From UBA7446 sp049596455 (GTDB taxonomy: Bacteria > Bacteroidota > Bacteroidia > Flavobacteriales > Flavobacteriaceae): DNA of 64,000 nt. Under the pieces are notes generated by a model that was given only the letters and a program-made list of their open reading frames with translations, was not told the origin of the DNA and did not search any database. Both the position numbers and the translations under genes were made by a program. The DNA is taken from positions 1 to 64,000 of the forward strand of contig JBMYLP010000004.1 in NCBI GenBank assembly GCA_049596455.1. Reading direction: 5' to 3'. Position 1 is the first letter of the stretch, and every line of letters starts with the position of its first letter. Positions 26,187 to 34,605 of the stretch are shown piece by piece.

Positions 26187-27275
26187 ATGAGCAGTTTACA
26201 CCTAAACGCCTTACATATAACCCATTACAAAAACGTTTCATCGGCGGAATATCGCTTTGATAAGCCCATTCATTGCTTTGTTGGAAACAACGGAAAAGGC
26301 AAAACAAACACCTTAGATGCCATTTACCATTTAGCCATGGGAAGAAGTTACTTTTCTTCAATAAACGCACATACTATTCAGCATCAAGAGGATTTTATGC
26401 GAATTGAAGGGCATTTTATTCGTGGGGATAACAACGAACGCATTGCCTGTCAGTTAAAACGCGAAGCGCCAAAGGTTTTTATTCGTAACGGTAAAAAATA
26501 CAATCGCCTTTCGGAACATATCGGCTTATTGCCAACGGTTATGATTTCGCCTGCCGACGTGGATTTAATCAATGAAGGAAGTCAAACACGAAGAAGCTTT
26601 ATCGACAGGCTTATAGGACAGGCAGACAAGGTCTATTTGCAACAACTTATTCAATACCAAAAAATACTGCAACAACGCAATGCACTGCTTAAGCAAATGG
26701 GGCGATTTGCCCAAAATGCGCATGACACACTGAGCATTTATAACGAGAAATTGGTGCAACTGGGCACGCCCATTCACAAAGCTCGCCTAAATTATTTAGC
26801 TGCTTTTGAGCCGCTTTTTCAAAAGCGATACGCCACTATTAGCAAAGGCAGCGAGAGTGTTGCACTGATTTATGAAAGTCAGTTAAAAGATGATGATTTT
26901 ACCACTTTGTTACAAGCTGCTGCTACCAAAGACTTGCAAGCGCAGTTTACTACCGTAGGAATACATAAGGACGATTTGGCGTTTCAAATTGACGGATATC
27001 CCATCAAAAAGTTTGGAAGTCAAGGGCAGCGTAAATCATTTTTGATCGCACTCAAATTGGCGCAGTTTGATATGCTCAAAGAATCCACCTCAGTTACACC
27101 GCTGCTACTTTTAGACGATATTTTTGACAAACTTGACGAGCAACGTGTTGCAGAAATCATCAACTTGGTTCACGAGTCTTCGTTTGGGCAATTATTTATT
27201 ACAGACACACACCCCGAACGTACCGCAGCTGTTATCAAACAAACCGAACAACCCTTTGAACTTCATCGTTTATGA
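26187..27275 (+). CDS. recF: DNA replication and repair protein RecF
   Basis: 362 residues. ABC-type ATPase that loads RecA at single-strand gaps. Walker A GNNGKGKTNTLDAIYHL, signature SQGQRKSFLIALKLAQF, Walker B LLLLDDIFDKLDEQR. Starts the recF-lipoprotein-DUF721 operon, all joined by ATGA overlaps. A promoter-like TTTG (26155) and TATTTTTG (26177-26184) lie almost on the start codon. Confidence 0.95.
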   Translation: MSSLHLNALHITHYKNVSSAEYRFDKPIHCFVGNNGKGKTNTLDAIYHLAMGRSYFSSINAHTIQHQEDFMRIEGHFIRGDNNERIACQLKREAPKVFIRNGKKYNRLSEHIGLLPTVMISPADVDLINEGSQTRRSFIDRLIGQADKVYLQQLIQYQKILQQRNALLKQMGRFAQNAHDTLSIYNEKLVQLGTPIHKARLNYLAAFEPLFQKRYATISKGSESVALIYESQLKDDDFTTLLQAAATKDLQAQFTTVGIHKDDLAFQIDGYPIKKFGSQGQRKSFLIALKLAQFDMLKESTSVTPLLLLDDIFDKLDEQRVAEIINLVHESSFGQLFITDTHPERTAAVIKQTEQPFELHRL

Positions 27276-27673
27276 AAACCTATTACCTTCTGATTTTAGT
27301 TTTGCTTTTGGGCTGTGCTCCAAAGGTTTCAACAGAGAATATCGATTTGCTAAACGGCTATTGGGTAATCGCTGAGGCTAAAGCACCCAACGGAGAAAAT
27401 CGTCCATATCTGGGAACAGTTGAAGTAGATTATTTTGAGTTAGATAGTATCCGCGGGTTTCGAAAAAAACTAAAACCACTTCTCGATAATCAATTTAACA
27501 GCACCAATGACAAGGTTGATTTTTCTATTTCTTTTGAAGGAAAAATGTGTATCATCACCTATTTTAGACAACAACACAGCTGGCAAGAGGAAGTTGTTTC
27601 ACTCAGTAAAGAAGAACTCCAACTCAAAGACGCCAGAGGAGTTGTGTTTCGCTATAAAAGATATTTGCCATGA
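27272..27673 (+). CDS. Small lipoprotein, lipocalin-like
   Basis: 133 residues. Lipobox LLLGC at residue 15. The rest is beta-rich with an N-terminal LLNGYWVIAEAKAPNGENRPY segment and repeated short strands as in lipocalin-like domain proteins of Bacteroidota. Function unknown. ATG overlaps the recF stop, and its own stop overlaps the DUF721 start. Confidence 0.65.
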   Translation: MKTYYLLILVLLLGCAPKVSTENIDLLNGYWVIAEAKAPNGENRPYLGTVEVDYFELDSIRGFRKKLKPLLDNQFNSTNDKVDFSISFEGKMCIITYFRQQHSWQEEVVSLSKEELQLKDARGVVFRYKRYLP

Positions 27674-27966
27674 GTACAAGAAAAGACGAACCACAAGGCA
27701 TTGGCGAGGTGTTACAGCAGTTTGCCAAAGCAAATAAATTAGAGTCGGGATTAAACAATGCAAAAGTGGAAGATCTTTGGGCAAAGCTTTTGGGTCCTGG
27801 CGTGCAAGCCTACACCGAATCAATACGACTATCAGGAGATACCCTGTATGTAGGGCTTAGCTCATCGGTGCTACGAGAAGAGCTTAGCTACAGCAAAGAA
27901 AACGTCATTGCCATGCTCAACGAAGGACTTCAAAAAGACTGTATTAAAAAATTGGTATTGCGCTAA
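27670..27966 (+). CDS. DUF721/DciA-like protein
   Basis: 98 residues. The sequence VLQQFAKANKLESGLNNAKVEDLWAKLLG followed by a short KH-like beta section (SIRLSGDTLYVGLSSSVLREELSY) matches DUF721, related to DciA, a loader of the replicative helicase in many bacteria. Its place behind recF fits that. Whether this short form loads DnaB is not known. Overlaps ndk 3' end by 4 bp. Confidence 0.8.
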   Translation: MSTRKDEPQGIGEVLQQFAKANKLESGLNNAKVEDLWAKLLGPGVQAYTESIRLSGDTLYVGLSSSVLREELSYSKENVIAMLNEGLQKDCIKKLVLR

Positions 27967-28382
27967 AATTGCTCCCTACCCGAAAAGTGAAAAGCAATCT
28001 CAATGGCGGCATTTTCATCGCTATCCGAACCGTGTATGGCGTTCTCCCCCACAGATGTTGCGTAAAGTTTTCGAATGGTACCTTCTGCTGCTTCAGCGGG
28101 ATTTGTTGCGCCAATTAGGGTACGGAAATCATTCACTGCATTTTCCTTTTCAAGTACCGCAGCCACAATGGGACCACTGGTCATAAAAGAAACAAGTTCA
28201 TCAAAAAACGGACGTTCGTTGTGCACCGCATAAAATGCCTCGGCATCAGCTTTGGTAAATTGCGTCATTTTCAGCGCAGTAACCGTAAAGCCAGCTTCAG
28301 CAATCTTATTTAAAATAGCACCTATATGACCATTAGCAACCGCATCGGGTTTAATCATCGTAAAGGTCTGATTGGTTTTCAT
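27963..28382 (-). CDS. ndk: Nucleoside diphosphate kinase
   Basis: 139 residues from MKTNQTFTMIKPDAVANGHIG; the frame is open further upstream but that part is not family-like. Phosphate-carrying His lies in NAIHGSDS; ATP-site motifs TSGPIVAAVLEKENAV and RTLIGATNPAEAAEGTIR are present. Keeps NTP and dNTP pools in balance. A minus-strand -7 box TAGGTTTG lies at 28405-28398, giving a leader of about 9 nt. Confidence 0.96.
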   Translation of the reverse strand: MKTNQTFTMIKPDAVANGHIGAILNKIAEAGFTVTALKMTQFTKADAEAFYAVHNERPFFDELVSFMTSGPIVAAVLEKENAVNDFRTLIGATNPAEAAEGTIRKLYATSVGENAIHGSDSDENAAIEIAFHFSGREQF

Positions 28383-28460
28383 GAGTGTAATTTTGTGCAA
28401 ACCTAATGAAATTGCGCCAACACACACGATTAAGTATAGACTTATTCGTAATTTTGAATC

Positions 28461-29213
28461 ATGATGCGAATAGCACTTATCGGTACGGGAAACCTCGCCA
28501 CCCATTTGGCTACCGCTCTCCAAAACTCCACAACTATAGATTTAGTTCAATGGATTGGAAGAAAAACTACGCCGCCCAAACAAGCAACTAAAGGATTGTA
28601 TTTTACGCAGTATCAGGATGATATTAAAACCGATTTGTGCCTTATTGCTGTAACAGATGATGCTATTTCATCTGTTGCCAAGCAGCTTAAAAATAGTGAT
28701 GTTTTGGTCGCCCATACTGCAGGTGCAACATCAATACATGCGCTTAAACCCCTAAATCGTAGAGGAGTTTTGTATCCCTTACAAAGCTTTAAAGAAAATT
28801 TTCCTGTTGATTGGAGTAGCACACCCATTTGTATTGAGGCAACAAATCCAACAGACGAAAAACTACTCAAAACGCTTGCATCACAATTAAGTGAAAGCGT
28901 ACATCAAATCACTGAAAATCAGCGATTACAGCTGCACACTGCTGCTGTTTTCTCCAATAATTTTTGCAATCATCTGATAGGCATAAGTCAACACATTACC
29001 ACAAAAGCAGCACTCCCCTTTTCGCTCTTACATCCCTTATTAAAAGAAACATTTGAACAAAGTTTTTTAATACGTGCTACAGACCTACAAACAGGGCCTG
29101 CAAAACGAAACGACACCCTTACGCAACAAAAACACCTGTCTGTTCTGTCCAAAAAAGACGCTGAACTCTACCGTATTTTAAGTCAATCTATTTTTAACAC
29201 ACACAACACATGA
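28461..29213 (+). CDS. Rossmann-like and DUF2520 domain protein
   Basis: 250 residues. N-terminal NAD(P)-binding fold (MRIALIGTGNLATHLATALQ) and a C-terminal DUF2520 helical region (from about 125; TENQRLQLHTAAVFSNNFCNHLIGIS). The pair of domains resembles F420-dependent NADP or ketopantoate reductase relatives; the substrate is not known. ATG ATG start: either codon is possible. The stop overlaps kdsC as ATGA. Confidence 0.82.
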   Translation: MMRIALIGTGNLATHLATALQNSTTIDLVQWIGRKTTPPKQATKGLYFTQYQDDIKTDLCLIAVTDDAISSVAKQLKNSDVLVAHTAGATSIHALKPLNRRGVLYPLQSFKENFPVDWSSTPICIEATNPTDEKLLKTLASQLSESVHQITENQRLQLHTAAVFSNNFCNHLIGISQHITTKAALPFSLLHPLLKETFEQSFLIRATDLQTGPAKRNDTLTQQKHLSVLSKKDAELYRILSQSIFNTHNT

Positions 29214-29737
29214 GCTATAAAGAAGAATTTCGTCACATTACCACTTTTGTATTCGACGTAGACGGCGTATTTACCGATGGAGGTATTACCATTTTACCCG
29301 ATGGAGAAATGGTACGCACCATGAACACCAAAGACGGTTATGCCGTAAAAGCTGCACTTCATGCAGGATTTAATGTGGCTATTATTTCTGGCGGCACCAA
29401 TGAAGCAGTACGCCTTCGATTACAACAACTTGGAGTGGGCGATGTGTATTTGGGCGCGCATCAAAAAGGACCTGTGCTGAAAGAGTACGCCGAAAAACAC
29501 AATATCTCATATGATGAAATTCTTTTTATGGGTGATGATATTCCAGATATTGCCGCAATGAACATGGCTCGAATTGGGTGCTGCCCAAACGATGCCGTTT
29601 CAGAAGTTTTAGATGCTGCGGCTTATATCTCGCACAAAAATGGTGGAAAAGGTTGTGTGCGTGATGTGATTGAGCAAGTGCTAAAAGTACAAGGGAAATG
29701 GGGAGCATTAACCAATGCGCGCAACGACAGCAAATGA
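29210..29737 (+). CDS. kdsC: KDO-8-phosphate phosphatase, HAD family
   Basis: 175 residues, cap-less HAD enzyme. Motif I DVDGVFTDGGI, motif II in AIISGGTNEAVRLR, motif IV FMGDDIPDIAAMN. Removes phosphate from KDO-8-phosphate in lipopolysaccharide core synthesis. Overlaps its neighbours on both sides by ATGA. Other HAD substrates cannot be excluded, but size and motif context fit KdsC. Confidence 0.9.
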   Translation: MSYKEEFRHITTFVFDVDGVFTDGGITILPDGEMVRTMNTKDGYAVKAALHAGFNVAIISGGTNEAVRLRLQQLGVGDVYLGAHQKGPVLKEYAEKHNISYDEILFMGDDIPDIAAMNMARIGCCPNDAVSEVLDAAAYISHKNGGKGCVRDVIEQVLKVQGKWGALTNARNDSK

Positions 29738-30336
29738 AATATAAACTTTATTTAGGCTCTGCCTCCCCACGTCGTGTTGAATTGCTTAGGCAAATGAACA
29801 TTCCGTTTGAACAGCGTGTTGTAGAAGTAGATGAAGTATACTCACAAGAATTGGAAGGAGCATCCATCACAGATTTTTTAGCAAAACTCAAAGGAAAAGC
29901 GCATCAAAAAAAATTACGTGCCAACGAACTTGTGCTCACAGCAGATACCATTGTTTGGCACGATGGAAATGCACTTGGCAAACCACAAAATGAAACCGAT
30001 GCCATAAAAATGCTTAAGTCTTTATCTGGAAAAACTCATAAGGTAATAAGTTCTGTTTGTCTGAGTAGTGCAACTTCGCAAACCTGCACAAACGACATAA
30101 CAAAAGTAACCTTCCGTGAGCTCACTGCAGACGAAATCAAACACTACATAAAAACATTTCATCCACTTGATAAAGCTGGTGCTTACGGCATTCAAGAATG
30201 GATTGGGTTAGTTGGTGTAACACATATTGAAGGGTCATACACCAATGTTGTTGGTTTACCTACAACAAAAACACATCAATTACTCCAACCCTACTTAACT
30301 CATTTTAAGGACCCAATTAGTGATAATTCAGAATAG
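29734..30336 (+). CDS. maf: Maf-family nucleotide pyrophosphatase
   Basis: 200 residues. LGSASPRRVELLRQMNIPFE at the N-terminus, VLTADTIVW and KAGAYGIQEWIG are Maf signatures. Cleaves non-canonical or excess dTTP/UTP. Start at 29734 (MKYKLYLG) overlaps the kdsC stop; a longer start inside kdsC is unlikely. Confidence 0.92.
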   Translation: MKYKLYLGSASPRRVELLRQMNIPFEQRVVEVDEVYSQELEGASITDFLAKLKGKAHQKKLRANELVLTADTIVWHDGNALGKPQNETDAIKMLKSLSGKTHKVISSVCLSSATSQTCTNDITKVTFRELTADEIKHYIKTFHPLDKAGAYGIQEWIGLVGVTHIEGSYTNVVGLPTTKTHQLLQPYLTHFKDPISDNSE

Positions 30337-30373
30337 CTATATTTAGGTATTGTTTAAAGAAATATAATTCTAA

Positions 30374-31066
30374 GTGGAACCTAAAACCTATATCATTGAA
30401 TTTCTTTCTAATGAATGGATAAGAAATTCCATTTTTACCTTTTTGGGCATCCTAATCTACTTATTTATTGGCAAACGCCTGTCCCCTAAAACCTCATTGC
30501 ACTATGCTAAGTTAATTTCAGTCGTGTTAATTACTACTACGGTAATGGGGCACTTTAGAAATATAATGAATGGATATTGGAATATCAGTGACAATTTACC
30601 CTTTCATCTATGTGGCATTTCAAACCTTATTGCATGTTTTATCTTATTCATTCCAAAAAACAACAGGCTTTTTGAGTTTTTATATTATGCTGGAATTCTT
30701 GGAGCGATTCAAGCCCTTTTGACACCCCAAATCAATAATTTTGATGGCTCTAGCTACGAATATTTCGAGTACTATTTTTCACATGCTGGAATCTTGCTTT
30801 TACCCATTTATATGTTTAAAAATCTCGACTATAGATTAACCTCATTTTCCTGGTTAAAAATTGTTTTGTACCTAAATATACTAGTAATTATAGTGATGCC
30901 GTTAAACTTTATTATTGACTCAAACTATATGTATTTGGCACACAAACCAAATGTAAACAACCCTTTCGTTATTGGTGAATGGCCCTACTATATTTTATTC
31001 TGGGAAATCATCGTAGTAGTTTTCACCTACTTGCTTTATGTTATCAGCACTGGAAAAAAGGTATAG
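30374..31066 (+). CDS. YwaF/TIGR02206-like integral membrane protein
   Basis: 230 residues with about seven hydrophobic helices. The mid segment NISDNLPFHLCGISNLIACFILF and the later YFEYYFSHAGILLLPIYMF match the conserved His-containing motifs of the TIGR02206 family. Function unknown. GTG start at 30374 gives MEPKTYIIEFLSNEW. Confidence 0.75.
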   Translation: MEPKTYIIEFLSNEWIRNSIFTFLGILIYLFIGKRLSPKTSLHYAKLISVVLITTTVMGHFRNIMNGYWNISDNLPFHLCGISNLIACFILFIPKNNRLFEFLYYAGILGAIQALLTPQINNFDGSSYEYFEYYFSHAGILLLPIYMFKNLDYRLTSFSWLKIVLYLNILVIIVMPLNFIIDSNYMYLAHKPNVNNPFVIGEWPYYILFWEIIVVVFTYLLYVISTGKKV

Positions 31067-31105
31067 TTTAACATTAAGCTAAACTTACATACGCTATTTT
31101 TGAAC

Positions 31106-31765
31106 ATGAAAAAATTTTCAGCTCTTTACGCCGAATTTACAGGAACCTTTGCCATGGTATTTTGTGGTACTGCTGCTATGGCTGTAAACGAAACCACTGG
31201 TGCTGTTGCCCATGAAGGTGTTGCCATAACCTGGGGGCTTATTGTCATGGTTATGATATATGCCTTTGGAGAACAATCGGGAGCGCATTTTAATCCTGCG
31301 GTTACCGTTTCCTTTGCCCTTGCCAAACGATTTTCGTGGAAAAAAGTACCTAGCTATGTCCTTACACAAGCAACGGGAGCCATTGCTGCAAGCATGGCAG
31401 TTAAAGCAATACTCCCCAATAGTGACATTATTGGAGCTACCATCCCAACTATTCCGCATGAAAGTGCGTTTTGGTTAGAACTTTTATTAGCATTCTTCTT
31501 AATGTTGGTGATTTTACACATTAGCACTGGAAGTAAGGAAATTGGACCTGTGGCTGGAGTTGCTGTAGGTGGTGTAATATTATTAGAGGCTATGTTTGCT
31601 GGGCCTCTTACCAACGCATCTATGAATCCCGTAAGATCTTTAGGACCGGCACTTGTTGGAAATCATTGGGAACCCATGTGGATTTACCTTACCGCGCCGT
31701 TTGCCGGGATGGCAGTTGCTGTTTTTACGTTTAAGATTTTTGTACTTTCACGAAATGTACATTAA
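31106..31765 (+). CDS. Aquaporin/glycerol-facilitator family channel, second motif NPV
   Basis: 219 residues, six transmembrane helices plus two half-helices. First pore motif NPA at 63-65 (HFNPAVTVSF); the second is NPV (174-176, MNPVRSLGPALVG) instead of NPA, with the selectivity Arg177 kept. Likely a water or small neutral solute channel. A -7 box (TATTTTTG 31095-31102) precedes it, with a small inverted repeat AGTTTA-N9-TAAACT at 31065-31085. Overlaps the SdpI-like gene by 11 nt. Confidence 0.9.
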   Translation: MKKFSALYAEFTGTFAMVFCGTAAMAVNETTGAVAHEGVAITWGLIVMVMIYAFGEQSGAHFNPAVTVSFALAKRFSWKKVPSYVLTQATGAIAASMAVKAILPNSDIIGATIPTIPHESAFWLELLLAFFLMLVILHISTGSKEIGPVAGVAVGGVILLEAMFAGPLTNASMNPVRSLGPALVGNHWEPMWIYLTAPFAGMAVAVFTFKIFVLSRNVH

Positions 31766-32096
31766 TCCCGCTATACTTACTTGTGGTATCTGCGGCCTCA
31801 TTTATTTATTGTCAGGTTGGATTTTATTACACTATCCTCCAAAAAAAATTAATGACTTCTATGGATACCGTACTTCGCGATCTAAAATAAGTCAAGAACA
31901 TTGGGATTTTGCACAAAAAGAATCGGCAAAACACATTAAGCAAGCAGGCTATTATTGTTTGCTATTCTGCGCTCCTTTTATCTTACTAGACTATAAAATT
32001 GCACACCTATGGGTTGCCATAATCTTTGCAACTTTAATTCCCTTCGTTTCAATTTTTCAAACTGAAAAAGCTTTGAAGAGCAAGTTTGGAAGTTAA
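31755..32096 (+). CDS. SdpI-like small membrane protein
   Basis: 113 residues from MYINPAILTCG. Three hydrophobic segments; the central part PPKKINDFYGYRTSRSKISQEHWDFAQK is the conserved SdpI-family motif. SdpI gives immunity to a killing peptide in Bacillus; here that role is only a possibility. The start lies inside the aquaporin 3' end, so the two are coupled. Confidence 0.8.
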   Translation: MYINPAILTCGICGLIYLLSGWILLHYPPKKINDFYGYRTSRSKISQEHWDFAQKESAKHIKQAGYYCLLFCAPFILLDYKIAHLWVAIIFATLIPFVSIFQTEKALKSKFGS

Positions 32097-32132
32097 TTTT
32101 GTTTAACTTTTTTCAATAATCATTAAACAAAA
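32097..32132 (+). promoter_or_regulatory. Candidate CarH-type operator: TTTTGTTTAA-N16-TTAAACAAAA
   Basis: Perfect 10-bp arms (32097-32106, 32123-32132), 16-nt spacer. It ends 4 nt before a -7 box TATATTTG (32137-32144) and so covers the -33 region, for which no TTTG match exists at the right distance. Predicted start about 32151; leader about 9 nt. Same arms and spacer as at 22555-22588. Confidence 0.65.
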
Positions 32133-32159
32133 TAGGTATATTTGCGTAAAACCTATGCT

Positions 32160-32618
32160 ATGTACCAATACACTTCAAGACAAGAACTAGCTACTACAAT
32201 TGATCAAGCTTGGAACTTTTTGTCTGACCCCAAAAACTTAAAGCGAATCACCCCAGATTATATGGGATTTGACATTATTTCTGGCGCTGAGCGCAAGATG
32301 TTTCCTGGACAAATAATTCAATACCGCCTTACGCCTGTATTAGGCATCCCGTTTAGGTGGGTAACCGAAATTACACATGTGCAAGAAGGTGAGTTTTTTG
32401 TCGATGAGCAACGATTTGGACCTTATACTTTTTGGCATCATAAGCATTTTATCAAAAAAACCGAAAATGGCGTAGTAATGGAAGATATTGTGGATTACAA
32501 ATTACCACTTGGTCCACTGGGATGGTTGGCTCATGCGCTTTTTGTACGCGCCAAAGTCAAGCAAATTTTTGATTACAGGGAAAAAGCACTAAACGAAATT
32601 TTTAATTCAACATTATGA
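32160..32618 (+). CDS. SRPBCC-family ligand-binding protein
   Basis: 152 residues. Begins MYQYTSRQELATTIDQAWNFLSDPKNLKRITPDYMGFDI, the start of a Bet v1-like/START-type helix-grip fold. Ligand unknown. ATG 32160 is preferred over the TTG at 32142, which is inside the -7 box. First gene of the photolyase operon; such proteins are regularly found beside photolyases in marine bacteria. Confidence 0.82.
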   Translation: MYQYTSRQELATTIDQAWNFLSDPKNLKRITPDYMGFDIISGAERKMFPGQIIQYRLTPVLGIPFRWVTEITHVQEGEFFVDEQRFGPYTFWHHKHFIKKTENGVVMEDIVDYKLPLGPLGWLAHALFVRAKVKQIFDYREKALNEIFNSTL

Positions 32619-33316
32619 GCAAAACATATTTATTAATTGGCGGTAGCTATGGAATTGGCAGCCAAATTATTGACGAACTTCCCACAGATGCATCAATTTT
32701 TGTTGCTTCAAGGTCAAGCGAAGGCTTGGCGGGAAAAAATGTCACGCATATTCCTTTTGACGTACTACAAGACGACTTGCCTTTGGATCAACTTCCTTCC
32801 GTAATTGATGGTTTTGCTTACTGTCCTGGAAGCATCAACTTACGTCCTTTTAAAGGGCTAAAACCCGAGGCATTTACTGCTGATTTTTCTATTAATGTTA
32901 TGGGTGCTGTAAAAACGCTTCAACAACTACAGCCACTATTGGCAGCAAGCGAGCAAGCAAGTGTGGTGCTTTTCAGCACTGTAGCAGTACAAACTGGAAT
33001 GCCCTTCCACGCAAGTGTAGCAGCATCCAAAGGAGCTTTGGAAGGACTGGGGCGTTCGTTAGCAGCAGAATGGGCACCAAAAGTTAGGTTAAACGTAATT
33101 GCACCTTCCATTACAGATACCCCACTAGCAAATCGTTTTTTAAACAACGATGCCAAAAAGGAAAAAGCAGCGCTTAGGCATCCGCTTAAACGCATTGGAA
33201 CGACGCAAGATGTGGCGCAATTAGCTGCGTTTTTGTTGTCAGAAAAAAGCAGCTGGATGACAGGGCAGGTACTCGGGCTAGATGGCGGTATGTCTTCGTT
33301 AAATGTCAATGGATGA
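32615..33316 (+). CDS. Atypical short-chain dehydrogenase lacking the catalytic Tyr
   Basis: 233 residues. Rossmann motif LLIGGSYGIGSQI, SDR folds to the end (MTGQVLGLDGGMSS). At the catalytic YxxxK the sequence is VAASK (in HASVAASKGA), so Tyr is replaced by Val; the Lys remains. It may bind NAD(P)H without typical catalysis or use other residues. Overlaps its neighbours by 4 bp on both sides (ATGA), second gene of the photolyase operon. Confidence 0.85.
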   Translation: MSKTYLLIGGSYGIGSQIIDELPTDASIFVASRSSEGLAGKNVTHIPFDVLQDDLPLDQLPSVIDGFAYCPGSINLRPFKGLKPEAFTADFSINVMGAVKTLQQLQPLLAASEQASVVLFSTVAVQTGMPFHASVAASKGALEGLGRSLAAEWAPKVRLNVIAPSITDTPLANRFLNNDAKKEKAALRHPLKRIGTTQDVAQLAAFLLSEKSSWMTGQVLGLDGGMSSLNVNG

Positions 33317-34605
33317 TTTTATTTTGGTTTCGTCGAGATTTACGAGAAACCGATAACGCAGGATTTTTTCACGCGCTTTCGGATGCTAATGCCGTGCTGC
33401 CTGTTTTTGTGTTTGATGAAAATATCATTAACAAATTGCCAAAAAACGATGCACGCATTGGGTTCATTCATTCCCACATCTCAAAGCTAAACCGAAGTTT
33501 TCAAGCAAACGGCAGTGGTATGTTGGTAAAAAAAGGGAATCCGTTGGAGTGGATTCCAAAGTGGTGCCACGATTATAACATTACTGCAGTGTATACCAAC
33601 GAAGATTATGAGCCATACGCAAGAGCACGCGACAAAGAAATGCAGCAAAAACTTACTGCGATGGGGGTTGCATTCAAAACATTCAAAGACCAAGTGCTTT
33701 TTGCACCACACGAAGTGCTTAAAAAAGACGGCACTCCCTATAAAGTTTATACCCCATTCTCTAGAGTTTGGATAGCTAAAATGGACGAAATGGGTATTCC
33801 TAATTACCCCTCTGAAACGCTACTCCATAAACTTTACAACTCATCATTTGGTAAAATCCCTTCTTTAGAAGAATTGGGTTTTAGCACAGGACAACATAAC
33901 ATACCAACTGCCAACGATTCCAAAGCCATGATGGACGCCTATGAAGATACACGCAATTTCCCTTCTATGGACAGTACCAGTAGGTTAGGTGTCTATTTGC
34001 GATTTGGTGCAGTATCGATTCGAAAAGTCATTCAAAGGGCACGCACAAGTACCCAACCTACTTTTTTAAAAGAGCTGGTGTGGCGTGAATTTTTTATGCA
34101 AATCTTATGGCATTACCCACATACTACTCACTCCAGCTTTAAACCGCAATACGATCGCATTGTATGGCGCAACAACGAGGAAGATTTTAAAAAATGGTGT
34201 GAAGGAAATACAGGCTATCCGCTTGTTGATGCAGGAATGCGTGAACTCAACCAAACTGGGTTTATGCACAACCGCGTGCGCATGCTGGTAGGCAGTTTTT
34301 TGTGTAAACATTTATTGATTGATTGGCGTTGGGGTGAGGCCTATTTTGCTGAGAAATTACTTGATTATGAGCAAGCCAGTAATGTGGGTAATTGGCAATG
34401 GGTAGCGGGTTGCGGCGTTGATGCAGCACCTTATTTTAGAGTATTTAACCCCACTGAACAGGTCAAAAAATTTGACAAAGACCATAAATACATCCAAAAG
34501 TGGGTGCCTGAGTATCAATCATTAGCTTATCCAAATCAGATGGTGGATCACAAAATGGCGCGAGAACGATGTTTGAAAACGTATAAAGCCGGATTGGCAA
34601 CATGA
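33313..34605 (+). CDS. Cryptochrome/DNA photolyase, class I type
   Basis: 430 residues. N-terminal antenna-binding domain (ILFWFRRDLRETDNAGFFHAL) and C-terminal FAD domain (TSRLGVYLRFGAVSIRKV, GYPLVDAGMRELNQTGFMHNRVRMLVGSFLCKHLLIDWRWGEAYFAEKLLDYEQASNVGNWQW), with the classical Trp electron chain region and N-G-N-W-Q. Likely repairs cyclobutane pyrimidine dimers with blue light. CPD versus 6-4 specificity is not certain from sequence alone, although the length and motifs favour CPD. Confidence 0.92.
   Translation: MILFWFRRDLRETDNAGFFHALSDANAVLPVFVFDENIINKLPKNDARIGFIHSHISKLNRSFQANGSGMLVKKGNPLEWIPKWCHDYNITAVYTNEDYEPYARARDKEMQQKLTAMGVAFKTFKDQVLFAPHEVLKKDGTPYKVYTPFSRVWIAKMDEMGIPNYPSETLLHKLYNSSFGKIPSLEELGFSTGQHNIPTANDSKAMMDAYEDTRNFPSMDSTSRLGVYLRFGAVSIRKVIQRARTSTQPTFLKELVWREFFMQILWHYPHTTHSSFKPQYDRIVWRNNEEDFKKWCEGNTGYPLVDAGMRELNQTGFMHNRVRMLVGSFLCKHLLIDWRWGEAYFAEKLLDYEQASNVGNWQWVAGCGVDAAPYFRVFNPTEQVKKFDKDHKYIQKWVPEYQSLAYPNQMVDHKMARERCLKTYKAGLAT

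Noticed and set aside
31065..31085. AGTTTA-N9-TAAACT before the aquaporin as another CarH-type operator
   Set aside because: Arms are shorter (6 bp) and spacing is 9 instead of 16, so I do not group it with the two perfect sites.
31118..31459. Minus-strand 113-codon frame across the aquaporin gene
   Set aside because: It is antisense to a clear aquaporin with NPA motif and shows no family features.
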